Of a DNA stretch of 35,909 nt, positions 1 to 10,980 are shown piece after piece. A program made the translations under genes and the position numbers. Numbering within the stretch: position 1 is the first letter of the stretch; every line of letters begins with the position of its first letter. The DNA is from Hysterium pulicare CBS 123377 (lineage: Eukaryota > Ascomycota > Dothideomycetes > Hysteriales > Hysteriaceae). Where the stretch lies: positions 1 to 35,909 of the forward strand of contig AJFK01000433.1 of NCBI GenBank assembly GCA_000467715.1, read 5' to 3'. The notes beneath the pieces are model-generated. The model did not search any database and was not told where the DNA came from. It saw only the letters and a list, made by a program, of their open reading frames with translations.

Positions 1-853
1 GTTAGTATTACAGTTGGCTTTCCAAAGACATTGCAAATACCTTAATACTCCATTATTGATAGAAACATGGTGGGTCGTGGCCACCTCTGTCGATGAGGGG
101 CAAATTGGTGGAGCGGTATCGGCCATATTCCAAAGTTGAAGCCCAAATACAAATGTGGTTGGAGTGATCAATGGTAGAAGAACTCCTATTAGTACCAGGC
201 ATTTCAAGAGCTAGATTGCTCTTCACCGAGACTTAAGCATGATATGTGAAAGAAGATAGATAGGGTCGTGTAAATTAAGTCTGGACATCCTGGTACAGCG
301 TGAAGGCAGAGCCTGAAGTATGACCTTATCTGGCTGACCTTATCTGTCTGATGAGTAGAATTTACATTGGCTTCACTCTTTCCGTTTTAGGAATCGACAA
401 GAAAATATCCATACACCAATTCACTGAGCCATACTAGGCTCCGCAGCCTTGATTACTGAAGTTTGTGGGAGTGGATGTGTATCAGAACACTTACCGATTG
501 ATTCACCTTACAAGCAGAGACTAGGATTGGTGGATGGTACAGAGTCCGGGCCTATCGCGTGTATGGACGTGAACTGAATGTGATGGGTGGTATAGAGCCC
601 AAACCGGCCACGCACACGGAGGGCTCACCAAATACGGACCCTGGGGGTATACAACAAGTGGGTCGGGATGTGAAGAGATCGGATGCAGCCTCAGTAAATT
701 GCACAAATGAAGAGACTATCTTGAATTTATTTCCGAAGTATCATTCGGATAAGAAGGGAGCTGAATCCGAGTTGTGAAGCATCATTGACTTAAAAAGTGG
801 TGTTCTGGCCCCAAACTTAGCCCCACAAATCGCCGCCGACCACCTACCAAATC
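1..853. other. left-edge stretch without a recognisable gene
   Basis: Only short overlapping open frames on both strands (about 60-72 codons near 520-780) are present, with no family resemblance and no splice-consistent extension. I see no tRNA, transposon end or terminal repeat. It lies 3' of the BTB gene and may hold that gene's 3' UTR. Confidence 0.5.
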
Positions 854-1574
854 TTAATGGTTGCACTTTTGTGTTTGAGCCGGGTAGTTGAAGTCTTCGG
901 TTTGCTCATGATAGTTACAATTGTCGCTACCATCCGTCGGATAATGATAAGAATAACGAACCTTAGGAGAGGCAAGTATGCTCGAAGCTACATCGAAGAG
1001 GAACTCGTGGGAATAATCGTCTCCACCCTCGGCCTCGACTTCGGAGTGATCCCTGTGATAGGCAAATAAGTTGACGAGCATTTTCCTGCCCTTAGACGGC
1101 TTCGATGTCCCTTCGTAGATAATGTTGACAGCTTGAGGACCGAGAGTGCATGGGCGTCCCTCATCATTGGCTTCTTTGTTCGCGACATAGATGAACCGGT
1201 CGACGATGATGTCTGGGCATGTGGAATCGTGAACGTGCTCCGCAAAGACATAAGCTCGAGCCAACATCTCGTAGCTCTCTTCATCAAACGCACCGGCATA
1301 CCTAGCATAGGTTGCTTGTAAATACAGGGAGAAGACAGCAGGATCATCTTCGTGTAATTCGATAACACGATCCGATGCTTCCTTCCATTCGGGCTTCATG
1401 ACATTCTTGAAGAACTTCGAATCTGCACAAAGGATGTCTTCATGGACGTAGAAGACTTTTGCTCGATCGCCGACAAAGATCTTAACGGGAGCTCCCTCGA
1501 ACCTATTGCAGTTAGACCAACATGGGAAGATGAAAGGGTTGGGTTAAGTACTTGAGGAGACCAGTGGTTGACAT
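854..1574 (-). CDS. small fungal BTB/POZ domain protein
   Basis: Two exons: exon 1 is 1552-1574 (start codon 1572-1574) and exon 2 is 854-1502. The 49-nt intron has donor GTACTT, branch-like CTAAC and acceptor TAG, and the joined frame gives 223 residues. The N-terminal third is a clear BTB fold of the fungal type: VKIFVGD, then VFYVHEDILCADSKFF, then MKPEWKE, followed by the acidic, aromatic part that contains VFSLYLQATY. BTB domains mediate dimerisation and often serve as Cullin-3 adaptors, but this short fungal class has no second domain here and its partners are unknown. The exon 2 frame starts at an internal Met (1399), so a single-frame reading would miss the BTB core. The family is expanded in Pezizomycotina, and the gene sits beside decayed accessory genes. 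Confidence 0.85.
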
Positions 1575-2115
1575 GTTGCAGTTTCGACTTAATTAGTAAT
1601 GTCAGATATGGTGGAAGTCGAAGTGGTTTCGGTTGAATTGGGGGTATGGACGAGGTAGATTTGCTATATGTAGGAAGTTTTTATGAACGAGATTGCAGAG
1701 CTGAGAAGTTATCAAATGAAGTAAACTTGAAGAAAAATTTAAGTACTTAGCGCTAGTGAATCACACGGTTAGCAACTAGTCCAGGGGGATGTCAAGCGAG
1801 GCTGCAGGGAATTCACAAAATAACGTCGAGGATCAGATTTAAACGGCTGTTAAAACGAGGAAAGAAACAGTAGGCTAAACTCCGTAGGTCACATACAATC
1901 TCGTGTCGCGTGCCTAGCTGGTCGCCTCCACAATATACCGGAGTTCAAGCAATTCGTCGAGAATATCTGGCTGGAGGCTGTGATGGTGGAGGCACACGCC
2001 CCAGTGGGTTGTGTAGTTGGTCTCGCCGAGCTTATCGGGGGAACTGGACTCACTGGACTCGACGATGAGCGTGGCAACATGAGCAAATAGAAGCCCGTTA
2101 TCATCTCCACAACTT
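1575..2115. other. gap between BTB gene and GH71 relic
   Basis: Most of this stretch is the promoter side of the BTB gene. The minus strand at 1914-2100 has an open frame (with SSPDKLGE and THWGVCLHHHS) that lies directly after the GH71 relic. I could not match it to the GH71 C terminus or any other family. No intact gene is supported. Confidence 0.35.
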
Positions 2116-3075
2116 ACTCCCGTAGTCGTTCCATGTGATTTTCTCCAGGAAGCGGAGACCAAGTCGATAGGAGTTCCGTCGACGAAAGCGGTAAATCACT
2201 TGGAAAGGCCTAGTTCTTGTTGTAGGTGACCTCCTGCAGCGCTTATTAGCATTAAGGCTATCAGGCAATGAAAGAATTCCTATCCTAACAGGTCCATAAT
2301 GAGTACTAAACCACGGAGAAACGCCATGCCAAGCCGCGGCGTATATGCACAATCTCCTGCTTCGACGGAAACATTGTGCCCAGGTGTTGGAGCTTTGTTG
2401 TTCCTATTACTATCCCAAGCCTACAAGTGGTCAACTACTGCGATAGATTGGACATATCTGGGCACTTACCATCCAGTTCAATGCACCATCAATGTTGTTC
2501 GGGAAAAGCAGTCTGACTAGGGTGGACATTAGGAGCGAAGAAAACATCAACGCCAGCAGCTGTTCGCATGGCTATCACGTTCAATCAATCTCTCCTAAAC
2601 GATGAGGCAAATACTCTAGTTCCAAGTTTCAGTTGTGCTGGCTCATTTGCGTATTGAGCAATCTTTGTCCCTATCACAGATACAGATGTGCTAGGATCAT
2701 ACTTGTTGAAATCGAACGACATAGAGACTTGCATGCCGTTGTTGGTGGCCGATTCGTAAGCATATCCGAGTTGAATGTCTGTGTAGCCATCCTTCCCAAT
2801 ATCCAGCGCAAAGGCATCAATACCATAGGCTTTGGTAGGTTTCATAACGACATCGTAGTCCGCTGCACTTATTTTGTCCCCAACAATCCCAACCTAGCAC
2901 AAATTCGTCACACCATTCTCGTAGCGAATGCGGATTGCCTTAAAATGAAATGAGCGAAGACAAACCTCTCAGCGGGTGCCGAAACCTTGTTCGCTAGGGT
3001 CAGGCCTGAGGAATGTGGGGTTCGCGGCACTGAACGTAAATTTAGAAGAAAAATGACTGTTGCATGCAGAATATG
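2116..3075 (-). pseudogene. GH71 alpha-1,3-glucanase (mutanase) relic
   Basis: GH71 enzymes are secreted and cleave alpha-1,3-glucan. The blocks appear in family order: RFVFAHF (about 2950-2980), VGIVGDKISAADYD and GIDAFALDIG...GYTDIQLGYAYESA (2700-2895), AQLKLGTRVFASSF (2590-2640), RTAAGVDVFFAPN (about 2530-2570), NNIDGALNWM (about 2475-2505), NNKAPTPGHNVSV, GVSPWFSTHYGP (about 2305-2335) and ITWNDYG (2119-2139). Three lesions are visible. The expected intron donor after FAHF reads TT instead of GT at 2942-2943; an in-frame TGA at 2585-2587 sits where the family has Gly between Asp and Leu; and the frame shifts between the VFFAPN and NNIDGALNW blocks (about 2500-2515). Later blocks lie in different frames. 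The visible stop is a G-to-T change, so it is not a RIP-type mutation. The exact ends are uncertain. Confidence 0.85.
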
Positions 3076-3578
3076 AGAGAATGAGTTAAGCGAGAAGAAG
3101 GTTGAAGAAGACTTCGAACTATTCAGTCCTTGCAATATATGTCGGCTTTTATACTCTAAGCAGATGCGCACCCAAAGACTTCAAAACAGAGGATATACAT
3201 CATGGCGGTGCAGTACGTAGTGAAACGCCTCTTTCAGTAGGGCAACCCAAAACATAAGGTTTAGTTGATTTCCCGAGACCTTGAGGGGTGCACAAAGTTC
3301 CAGGGAGAGCTGTTTTGAAACAATCATCGAATAAACGGGAAACGGGGAACGAACTGGGATTGAATTTGGTTACTGATCGGTCTCGGATTGAGGGTTATTA
3401 GACTCTACTCATGTAGTACGAAAGTTCGTAGCCCCATGGACAAATGTACCGGATTGGTTGGATGGTAGTACCAGCACCGTTTAGATGCTAAACCAATTGG
3501 TTGATAGAGTGTCAAAAAACGCAGTCACTCAACCTCATTCGGTATCCAATCGTAAATGCAGCTCCTCAGTTTCCTTGG
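3076..3578. other. gap between GH71 relic and GlcG-like gene
   Basis: No convincing coding frame. On the minus strand, 3076-3171 would be the 5' leader of the GH71 relic, and the remainder would be its promoter plus the 3' side of the GlcG-like gene. Confidence 0.4.
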
Positions 3579-4034
3579 TCATAGTTTTGCCTGGCCTCCT
3601 CTCTTGATTATCTTCTCCACAGCTTGTTTCCCCGCTGTTGCTACCTCCTCATCCTGCGGTGGTGTTCCCGTCGAACAACCGACAGCACCTAGCACACGAC
3701 CTTCATTGTCCAGTATTGGTACTCCTCCAGCAATTGTCATAAACCGGCCCCCATTGCTATTCCATATTCCAAACGCTGCGCCTCCCGGCCAGACAGCTTC
3801 TTTGTATATTGACGTCGGGGCTCGATGCCCAGCAGCAGTAAATGCCTTGTCGATAGCGATGTTGATGGAGGTAAGCTTCGCACCGTCCATACGACTGAAC
3901 GCAAGGAGGTGGCAGGAAGAATCGACTATGGCGATGTTCATGGGAACACCAATCTTAGAAGCATGAGCTTCAGCAGCTGCGATCGCGCTGCGAGCCCCAG
4001 AGAGGGTGAGTGTGGGGTTCGATTGCATGGCCAT
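3579..4034 (-). CDS. GlcG/HbpS-like (DUF336, haem-degrading family) protein
   Basis: Intronless, 151 residues, the normal length for this single-domain family. Recognisable blocks are the N-terminal LTLSGARSAIAAAEAHA helix, PMNIAIVD, the FSRMDGAKLTSINIAIDKAFTAA segment, the GG...IAGGVPILD turn and the family C-terminal block GAVGCSTGTPPQDEEVA. Members include bacterial HbpS, which binds haem, and GlcG of the glycolate operon. In fungi the role is undefined, and a haem- or cofactor-binding function is an inference from the family. No signal peptide is seen, so it is probably cytosolic. The start at 4034 is the first Met; a second Met follows two codons later. It is intact, unlike the GH71 gene downstream and the F-box-like gene upstream. 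The absence of introns fits, but does not prove, an old bacterial origin. Confidence 0.85.
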   Translation of the reverse strand: MAMQSNPTLTLSGARSAIAAAEAHASKIGVPMNIAIVDSSCHLLAFSRMDGAKLTSINIAIDKAFTAAGHRAPTSIYKEAVWPGGAAFGIWNSNGGRFMTIAGGVPILDNEGRVLGAVGCSTGTPPQDEEVATAGKQAVEKIIKRGGQAKL

Positions 4035-4373
4035 TGTGATTTAGATGACACAACTGATGGCTCATGGATACGTTCAGAAGAAGTTGGAGTTGTTGGAGTG
4101 TCGAATCAACTACATTGTGAATATCATGATGGAGTTCGAGTCTTGGGAAAGACCTCGGGTAGATGACAAGAATTGCCTGAACGGGGAAAGTTTATCCCGG
4201 AGCTCACCACCATGAGTAAGCATACCTCTTCATCGTGCAAACTTCCTCCTCGTACATTTCCACATGCAGCCTCCTATCGAACTCTGGATATCATACCTTG
4301 ACCATTTGACGAAGAACTTCAAATAACGTCGCGAAAGTTATCCACCGAATTATCGTTGAGAGATCCTTCCAAA
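4035..4373. other. divergent intergenic region
   Basis: Lies between the GlcG-like gene (minus) and the broken F-box-like gene (plus), so it would have held both promoters. I see no defined regulatory motif. Confidence 0.35.
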
Positions 4374-5330
4374 ATGGTCCCTTCAGAGCATCACAAATAC
4401 TCGGACCTCCCCTTTCGATTCATGGATCTACCTCCCGAACTACGAGACAGCATTCATGGGTACTGCCTACCCTCAAACCCCATAACCCACGCCACCGTCG
4501 CAACCCTTGCAATACAGCTCTGTTCCGTGTAAGCCGGTCAATTTCCCAGGAGATGACCAGCTTCCTCGACAGAGCCAGCGAATTCCAGATGGAATTCCAT
4601 CCGACAGCTGGCTTCGAATTCCTCGGATTTCGCTCGACCGAGGAACTGCAGATCCAACAGATTGATCGCGCTTGTTGGCTTGCCACTGAATCTTGACCTC
4701 TTGTAACGGACCTCACTCGTAGAACGGCATGGGCAAATCTATCACGAATCCGACATCTTTTGTGATTGTACCTGGAAGAATGGTGGTTCCCAAAACGGTC
4801 GATATCTTCCCTCTCATACACGCCTTATTCGAAGTAATGAAGACTATATGCGAGAAAGAAGTAGGAAGTAATCCACCGACACGGCACGTGAAGCTCATCT
4901 TAGAACCACGTGAAGTCCTCTATGATGGTCCGTGGGTGGGCGCTTTTGGGTCTGATCACGCTTTCGAGACTTACAGACCATTGTAGCTGGAAATTGCACT
5001 AAAATTTCTCGAAGATTCACCAGAATTCTATCAATGATTCCGAAGGAAATGACGAAGACATCGAGTGGTATATTCAAGAGGGGAAGTAGCTTGGATGGTT
5101 ATGGCCTTGGCATCGCCTGCGTATGCGTTAGACGGCTTGGCTACAGGAGTTGGCTGAAGAAACTTGAAGGATAGAAGTAACGAAAGGAGAGGTCTTTGTC
5201 TGGCTTAGAACATGGCGATATGATTTTGATGTACCGAAGTCGATGAACTTGTGGCGCTCGATCTTTACAGATAGAAGCTCCTGCCAGGAACTTCCACAGA
5301 TTTCACTTCAACGCTAAAAAGGAATTAGGT
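4374..5330 (+). pseudogene. degraded F-box-like (DLPPELR) fungal protein
   Basis: The start at 4374 opens a 52-codon frame with the motif FRFMDLPPELRDSIHGYCLP, typical of fungal F-box/2EXR-like proteins that begin with LPPELR-(I/Y)-Y. It stops at 4530-4532. A second frame takes over around 4510-4530 (FRVSRSISQEMTSFLDRASEF, EFLGFRSTEEL) and ends near 4697. A third covers 4729-4986 (PLIHALFEVMKTICE, RHVKLILEPREV). Further fragments follow at 5040-5090 (NDEDIEWYIQ) and about 5167-5280 (RIEVTKGEVFVWLRTWRYDF). No set of introns of normal length joins these frames, so I read it as a pseudogene with several frameshifts. F-box proteins supply substrates to SCF ubiquitin ligases, but this copy is unlikely to work. 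An intact but badly sequenced gene is the alternative. Confidence 0.5.
5167..5213 (+). repeat. diverged direct repeat, copy A
   Basis: About 45 bp beginning aggatagaagtaa and continuing through ggagaggt. It matches 5611-5657 with scattered differences, several of which are C in this copy and T in the other. This copy is read as RIEVTKGEVFVWL in the F-box-like relic. Confidence 0.55.
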
Positions 5331-5726
5331 TTGAATCAAACCAAGGGCTAGCATGATTTATATGATGGATTGTTCGCAAGAGCGATTGATCAGAGGGAGT
5401 GGCTGTGTTCCAGCAGGCAGCAAGCAATATCTTTTTATAAACTCTCGACTGCCCGGTTCGGTAAGGCTAACGCGAGTCAGGGAATGGGGGTTCTCTAGGC
5501 TTTAATCTTCAATCACGAATCTTTCACCCTTCACATCTGCTCTCGTCTTCTGTGCGCCAGAAGAAGAGATAGCTATGTTGGGCGGCGGTAAGCGCACATG
5601 GGGGGCCTGTTAGGATAGAAGTAAGGAGCGGAGAGGTTTTTATTTGGTTTCTAATATGTTGAGAGGTCTCGGAACCATCTAAACTACTGCTATTGCATGT
5701 AGTAATAAGTATTGATACTTACCTTT
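5331..5726. other. gap with a repeat but no gene
   Basis: Non-coding apart from repeat copy B at 5611-5657. It is the 3' side of both the F-box-like relic (plus) and the PAN-like gene (minus). Confidence 0.4.
5611..5657 (+). repeat. diverged direct repeat, copy B
   Basis: A second copy of the 5167-5213 segment. It still reads RIEVRSGEVFIWF before a stop, which suggests that a piece of the F-box-like family, rather than a transposon end, was duplicated here. Confidence 0.5.
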
Positions 5727-6710
5727 TCAATCCGTCTTTTCCTCCTCATCTCTCGCCTCATCCTGGTTCCATCCTGGATCCCCACAACTCGCCTTCTCAA
5801 CCTTCAACCCAGCCAAATGCTTGTTCGGCTTATCAAATGCCGTCCATTCATTCTCACCTACCTCCTTCATGACCAAGTCACACATCCTCTTCCCATTCGC
5901 TGCACCACCCGGGAAACTAGGTTGATAGTAGTGGAACGCATGGCACCCTTTATCTTCTCCGCATTTGATCCCGCACTCATCTACATCTTGCACGTAGCCA
6001 ACACTCTTCTTTTGGTGGGCGGAGACGGAGAAAGAGTTCCGACAGGACATCTTGTATCGATGCTCTTTATTATCGCCAAATTCCCAGACTTGATTGTCGG
6101 AGCCAGGAAGTGGACACAGCATCCCTGGTCCAAAGGCTGCTTTGTTGCTTTTCTTAATAAGTCCGATCTTCTGGTATCCATTGTCCCAGATGTAGGGCTG
6201 GGAGTCGGAAGAGTAGATGAGTGAGCATGCGCCCGTCGAGGGATAGAATGTCAAGGCATTGCAATCGTAGCCCTGATAGTCGTTGCATTTTTTCTCGCAT
6301 TCCGTGAGGGAAGAGGATTTCGGAAGCCAGAAGTACGCGCCCCAAGGTGCGTTAATGCAGTAGGCGCGGTATGAGCGGCCGTTTACTTTGATGGAGTCGC
6401 CTTCGTAAGGTGGACAGATAGGCCTTGTGCCGCAGGTCGAGGACATTGAAGGGAACGGGGAAGAGTGCATCAAAGGCGTTTGTTGGTTGGGGTTGGAGAG
6501 GATGTCATAGTAGGTTGGGTCAGATAGGGCCCGGATGACTTCTGGGGAGTCAAAGGCATCATTTCGCAGGCTGAGACATGAGTTAAGTATCATTGGAAAG
6601 TAAAAGGAGCAACGTACTTACATGTCCGAGATGTGCCCCGCTCCGGGGGTGGAAGGCAAGCCATAAGTTGTTGTTACAAGAGAGAGGACTAGAGATGGCA
6701 GATACATCAT
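5727..6710 (-). CDS. secreted Cys-rich protein with PAN/Apple-like domains
   Basis: Exon 1 is 6622-6710 and exon 2 is 5727-6570, separated by a 51-nt intron (donor GTAAGT, TTAACTC branch, acceptor CAG). The product has 310 residues. Exon 1 supplies a signal peptide (MMYLPSLVLSLVTTTYG, cleavage near residue 17) that is lost if only the long frame is read. The body holds about 15 Cys, arranged like PAN/Apple modules: YRAYCINAPWGAYFW, LTECEKKCNDY, CNALTFYPSTGACSLI, then a second half with YVQDVDECGIKCGEDKGCHAFHYY. PAN/Apple domains bind proteins or carbohydrates. The C terminus is hydrophilic with no GPI signal, so the protein is probably released or wall-bound. The precise family name is uncertain; presence of the fold is inferred from Cys spacing. 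Confidence 0.8.
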
Positions 6711-7597
6711 GATTGACTGATTAATGTTCCTCGACTCGTACAGATTGAGAAAGGAAGAGATTGAAAGGATGATGAGCTATCATTCAACTATACTTATCTT
6801 CTTGCTTAAATACCTACTCGGTACCATCTTGAGAGTGGTAATGACGTCTCCAAACATCCACACTCCGAGCAAGTTCTGCAAGCCATCGTAAATCGAACAT
6901 CAGATCAACATGCTGATAAGAATGGAAAGGAGAGACGAGAAATGCAGGTGCTCGAGGTCATGAAGTTGAATGGTTGGACCACGAACCATTATCTGCAATG
7001 ATCAATGGACTATTTGAATCGTCAGTGTCTGGACCTACAGCTCCACAACTATGCTAAAAGCAGATGTCTTGATGTGCACTGGGATGGGTTGTGCGGGACG
7101 GAGGTGCATGATCTTAGATACCCGCATCTGCCGATAGCCAATCAGAAGGCGAGGATGAGATTCCACTCTGCATGCATGGTGATGGTGAGGTGTACGCACG
7201 GGACGGAAATATACAAACCAACAACTTGCAGTTATGGTTGGATGTGGGGAAGCATGATTTGTTGCGGAGAGCCTGTTCAGTCCATGTTGAATACTGATGG
7301 AAAAGGCATGCGAGATGCAGCAACCATCTTTTTTATTAGAAGAAAACATGGAATTTCAGTGGGGCAAGCCACGAAATGGTTTAATTTGCTCATCGAGATC
7401 TTCTAAGGCTTTGAGGACATTGCGGGGATGATCTAAAGCTGGATGGGATATGAATGCGTCTTAAGACCGAGCTCGAATCCTCTGGCTCCGATCAACAATT
7501 CCAAAACACTATCATTGCCCCAAGTAGGTAAGAATGTCCACTTAAGGATGCGTTGGCGCCAACTCCCAGAGCTCTCTCTTCAACATCAACCAAGCTA
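6711..7597. other. intergenic, no gene recognised
   Basis: Promoter of the PAN-like gene and the 3' region of PMS1. Open frames of about 130 codons (plus, 7005-7406) and 104 codons (minus, 7035-7349) overlap each other and resemble no family, so I do not call them. Confidence 0.45.
7332..7337 (-). terminator. possible PMS1 polyadenylation signal
   Basis: An AATAAA hexamer on the minus strand, about 260 nt downstream of the PMS1 stop codon. Fungal poly(A) signals are loose, so this is only a candidate. Confidence 0.3.
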
Positions 7598-10500
7598 CTA
7601 TTCCTTCCTCGCCTTCGTAGCATAACTCTTCCAGTCCGTTCTACTGTCCCCAATCTCCCCTAGCCCCGCAATCCCACTTCCTTCGTTCCAACTACTCCAC
7701 TTATCAAGTCCAAACAGATGTCTCATAGTCGGTCGACCATGCGGGCAGCTCCAAGGTTTATCCATCTCACCCATATGCCTCACTACCTTCTCCATCTGAC
7801 TGGCTGTGAGCGTCTTACCAACCATGACAGACCCTCTACAAGCCCTACTCGCTAGTAAATTGCGCACCTTGCTCGGTCTTGGAATATTTGCTTCGGAGTC
7901 GGTAGTAGACGTGGGTCCATGTTCTTCGAGAAGGGCGAGCAATTCTTCGAGATCGGTGGGTTTGAAAGTGACTTCCTTGCTCATGGGCAAAGACAGAAGC
8001 CGGGAACGAGCTCCGACAGGTGATGCTCCTGAAGTATCCACAGACACGATGAATCCATTTGCTGTCAGGGCGTTATTGTTGGCAAGTATTATCTCTTCTT
8101 CTATTGCAGTAAGGGACAATGCATGCGAATGGACGAGTCGCTGAGGGACCAGTATGGTCGATGAAGCGAGTCGTTCAAAGTTGTACTTCTCATCCGAAGC
8201 GTGTTGGTCAATGATAAACAGGTCTGAAGATTTGGACCCCGAGGAAGAGGGGCGGACTGTGAGGATGAAACCAAGATTGAATTGCCCAATAATGTGCATA
8301 TTGGTGAAGTCGGATTTAGAGACTGTGAGCGAGAGCCGTTCCTCTGGAGATGTAGTCGCTGAGAGAGTACTAGAAGGAGTATCTTCGTGGTTTGTCGTTG
8401 AACCCTGCTCATCGGGACGTGTCTCAAGGAGCTGAACAAGCCGTGATATCGCTTCAGGAGAGGTGTCAACAAAACGCACTAGTTCAAGCATAGAGTAATT
8501 CTTTCGTGGTCCCTTTAGAATTTTAGCCGCTCTTTTGAGGTTATCTTCCGTTGGTATTGCTGCCTTGGCTTCTGCTTCGGCAATCAGTTGCGCGACTTTT
8601 GCTTCTTCTCTTGCTTTCTTCTCGCTTTCATCCACGTACTCATCGTCCGAAGGATCCTCTTCATCGTTCACATCTCGGGGGAGATCTATTTCGGCATCCG
8701 AGTTTGTAAGTTCCTGAGCTACAACTTCTTCGTCTCCGTGTGGGCCCTCCACACTTTCTTCGGCTTCTTGATGGATCTGCGCGGCCGGGCGAGATTCGCC
8801 TGATTCAAACAAAGGTGATTTCGCTTCTGGTTCATCAGGCATGCGACTGTCAGATTCTTCATCCATTTCGGAATCCTCCCTTTCATCTTCGCTTTCCACT
8901 TGTGTCCCTGGAGCGGCAAAAGCACGAAGACTTTTCGAGAACAGCGGTTTTGGGTTCTGTGACAAGGGCGTGCCGTTCAGGCCGAATTTCGGTGTATGGA
9001 TCTTGGGTCGTTTTCGTGAACCACTCCCGATAGTAGAAATAGTTGTTGTGTCTCCGATAGTGATGGTAGCTTTTTGTGTGGGAGTGCGTATCGGCCGCAT
9101 AAGGTCGAAGGCGTTCTGAATAGAGCTTTTTGGCGGTTTTTGCGGTGTAAGTGTAATCGAGGATATCGCTTCCTCCACATCTGATGATGGGGAATCCGAT
9201 GATGATGCATGTGCCATTTCTTTCGCATGTTGAGAGGCTATTCTAGCATTGAAATCCTGCACTGGTTTTGGAAGTCCAGCTGGAGTAGGCGCTGGTGATG
9301 AGGACTCGGACTGTTGGTCCGCCATTTCGAGATCCTCATCGTTCTGCTTTGGCGAGTCGCGGAAAGCTTTAACAGGTCTCTCTTTCTCTGCAAATATGGC
9401 ACTGCGCCTAACAACGGGCGGGGATCTCTCCTCCGCATTCCTACCCGCAAACTGCTGTATCAGGTTCAGGCAAACTCCATCTTGATTTAAAGATTCTCCA
9501 CTCGTAGTTGAAGAACTTGGCCGTTGAATATCTTCCCGAGGCTCGCCTTGTATGGGTACAGTTGCTAGAGTATCTTCTGCTGCTCCAACGATACTCTCCC
9601 TCTCTCTACTGACGGTAAGCGGCTTGTAAGCTGGAAGCTTACGATGAGACAATTGAGACTCAGGAACACTTTGGTCATGTCCTTCAAACAGTTCCGCAAG
9701 TGAGGCCTTTAAATTTTCTAGCAATGTAGTCTGATCATGCAGCAATATGGTCCTCTTATCGGGCGAAACGTTAACGTCGTAAGCATTTGTATCAAGTTGG
9801 ATATCGGCAAAAATAAATGGCGACTGTGTAATATTGTACGATTTGTAGACCTCGTTGAAAGCTTTGGCAACTTGGGGAAGGCCACATGGACGGGAATTGA
9901 CGAAGAACATCTGACGATCAGGCGTTTGTCGGCCTTCGCCAACCACTGGTCGGGAGATATGACCCAATATTTTCACATCTCTAGAGGTTTGATCTTCCTG
10001 TGTGTTCCAATTCCGTGCGCTTTGTGTCGACCTGCTCCCAGGATCCATCTCAAATTTTAGATCGAGTGGTATCAACGCCGACAATGTCTTGGCGCCATAG
10101 ACATTAGCTATATTCTCCTTACTGGTAGGATTTGACTTCGTTGAAAAGGCAACGACTTTCTTCCTAGAACCATGTCAGCATTTCGCCATGGCCCAGTTAG
10201 GCATCTCCATTTACCCCTTTGGCATTTGATTGCTTACAGCAAATCGTACCTCCGTACTGATGCAAGCGTATGCATGCAAGAGCCACAGTACTCTACTATA
10301 TTCCCTCTTGATGTTCTTTTCCAATTCTTTCCTTCGAACGGGCAGATTCTGGAAAAGATTCTCAACCACCACGCATGTTCCCCGCTGACTAGCCACGACG
10401 GACTTGCCCTTCACTTTTCCAGAGATATCAAAGTCTAGCCTTGTTCCTTTTGGAGCCTCGGTTGCTCGAGCGGTAAGGATATGGAATTTCGAAAGTGCGC

Positions 10501-10980
10501 AGAGAGAAGAGAGGGCTTCGCCACGGAATCCAAAGGTTTGGAGTGATGTGAGGTCATCGTAGGAGGAGAGCTTTGAGGTATAGTGTTTCAGGGCTTTACA
10601 TGTCCACTGTCAGTGTACACAGACCGAAAAGACAAAATGGTGGGAATACCTATGGTTTCGTAGTCGTCTGGGCCGATTCCAGACCCATTGTCCTGAACCT
10701 CGACCGAGTCCAAGCCATTATTCTTAAATCGTACATCTGCGATCCACAAATATTATTGGTATCGGAGTTATACCACCTTGTCAGATGAATGAATCCTACC
10801 AATGGATGTCGCTCCGGCATCCAAGCTATTTTCCACAAGCTCCTTTACAACGGAACAGAGGTCTACTATCACTTGCCCGGATTGAATTTGATGTACCTGT
10901 AAATGCGGTTAGCAACCAGAATTGGAAGGTTTTCCAATTGTACATACGGAGCGACCCTCGATGGGTTTGATGGTGGCCAT
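7598..10980 (-). CDS. PMS1: DNA mismatch repair protein PMS1 (MutL homologue, MutL-alpha endonuclease subunit)
   Basis: Five exons: 10948-10980, 10800-10896, 10650-10736, 10215-10593 and 7598-10163. The spliced product is 1,053 residues. Residues 1-100 carry all three GHKL ATPase signatures: [11 protein letters not shown] (E33, N34, D37), DNGSGI (59-64) and FGFRGEAL (93-100). A long acidic, Ser-rich linker follows. The C-terminal dimerisation/endonuclease domain carries [12 protein letters not shown] from D851, which fits the metal-binding DQHA(X)2E(X)4E motif, and near the end [10 protein letters not shown] and CPHGRP. PMS1 pairs with MLH1 in the nucleus; the heterodimer is recruited by MutS homologues to nick the daughter strand. 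All catalytic motifs are present, so the gene looks functional. Its length is usual for filamentous fungi. It sits between accessory genes but is itself conserved. Confidence 0.97.

Noticed and set aside
7005-7406. 133-codon plus-strand frame upstream of the PAN-like gene
   Set aside because: It overlaps a similar frame on the other strand, has no family likeness, and contains no conserved blocks or splice-supported extension.
7806-9485. Several plus-strand frames across PMS1
   Set aside because: They are shadows of the PMS1 coding strand and show no independent conserved motifs.
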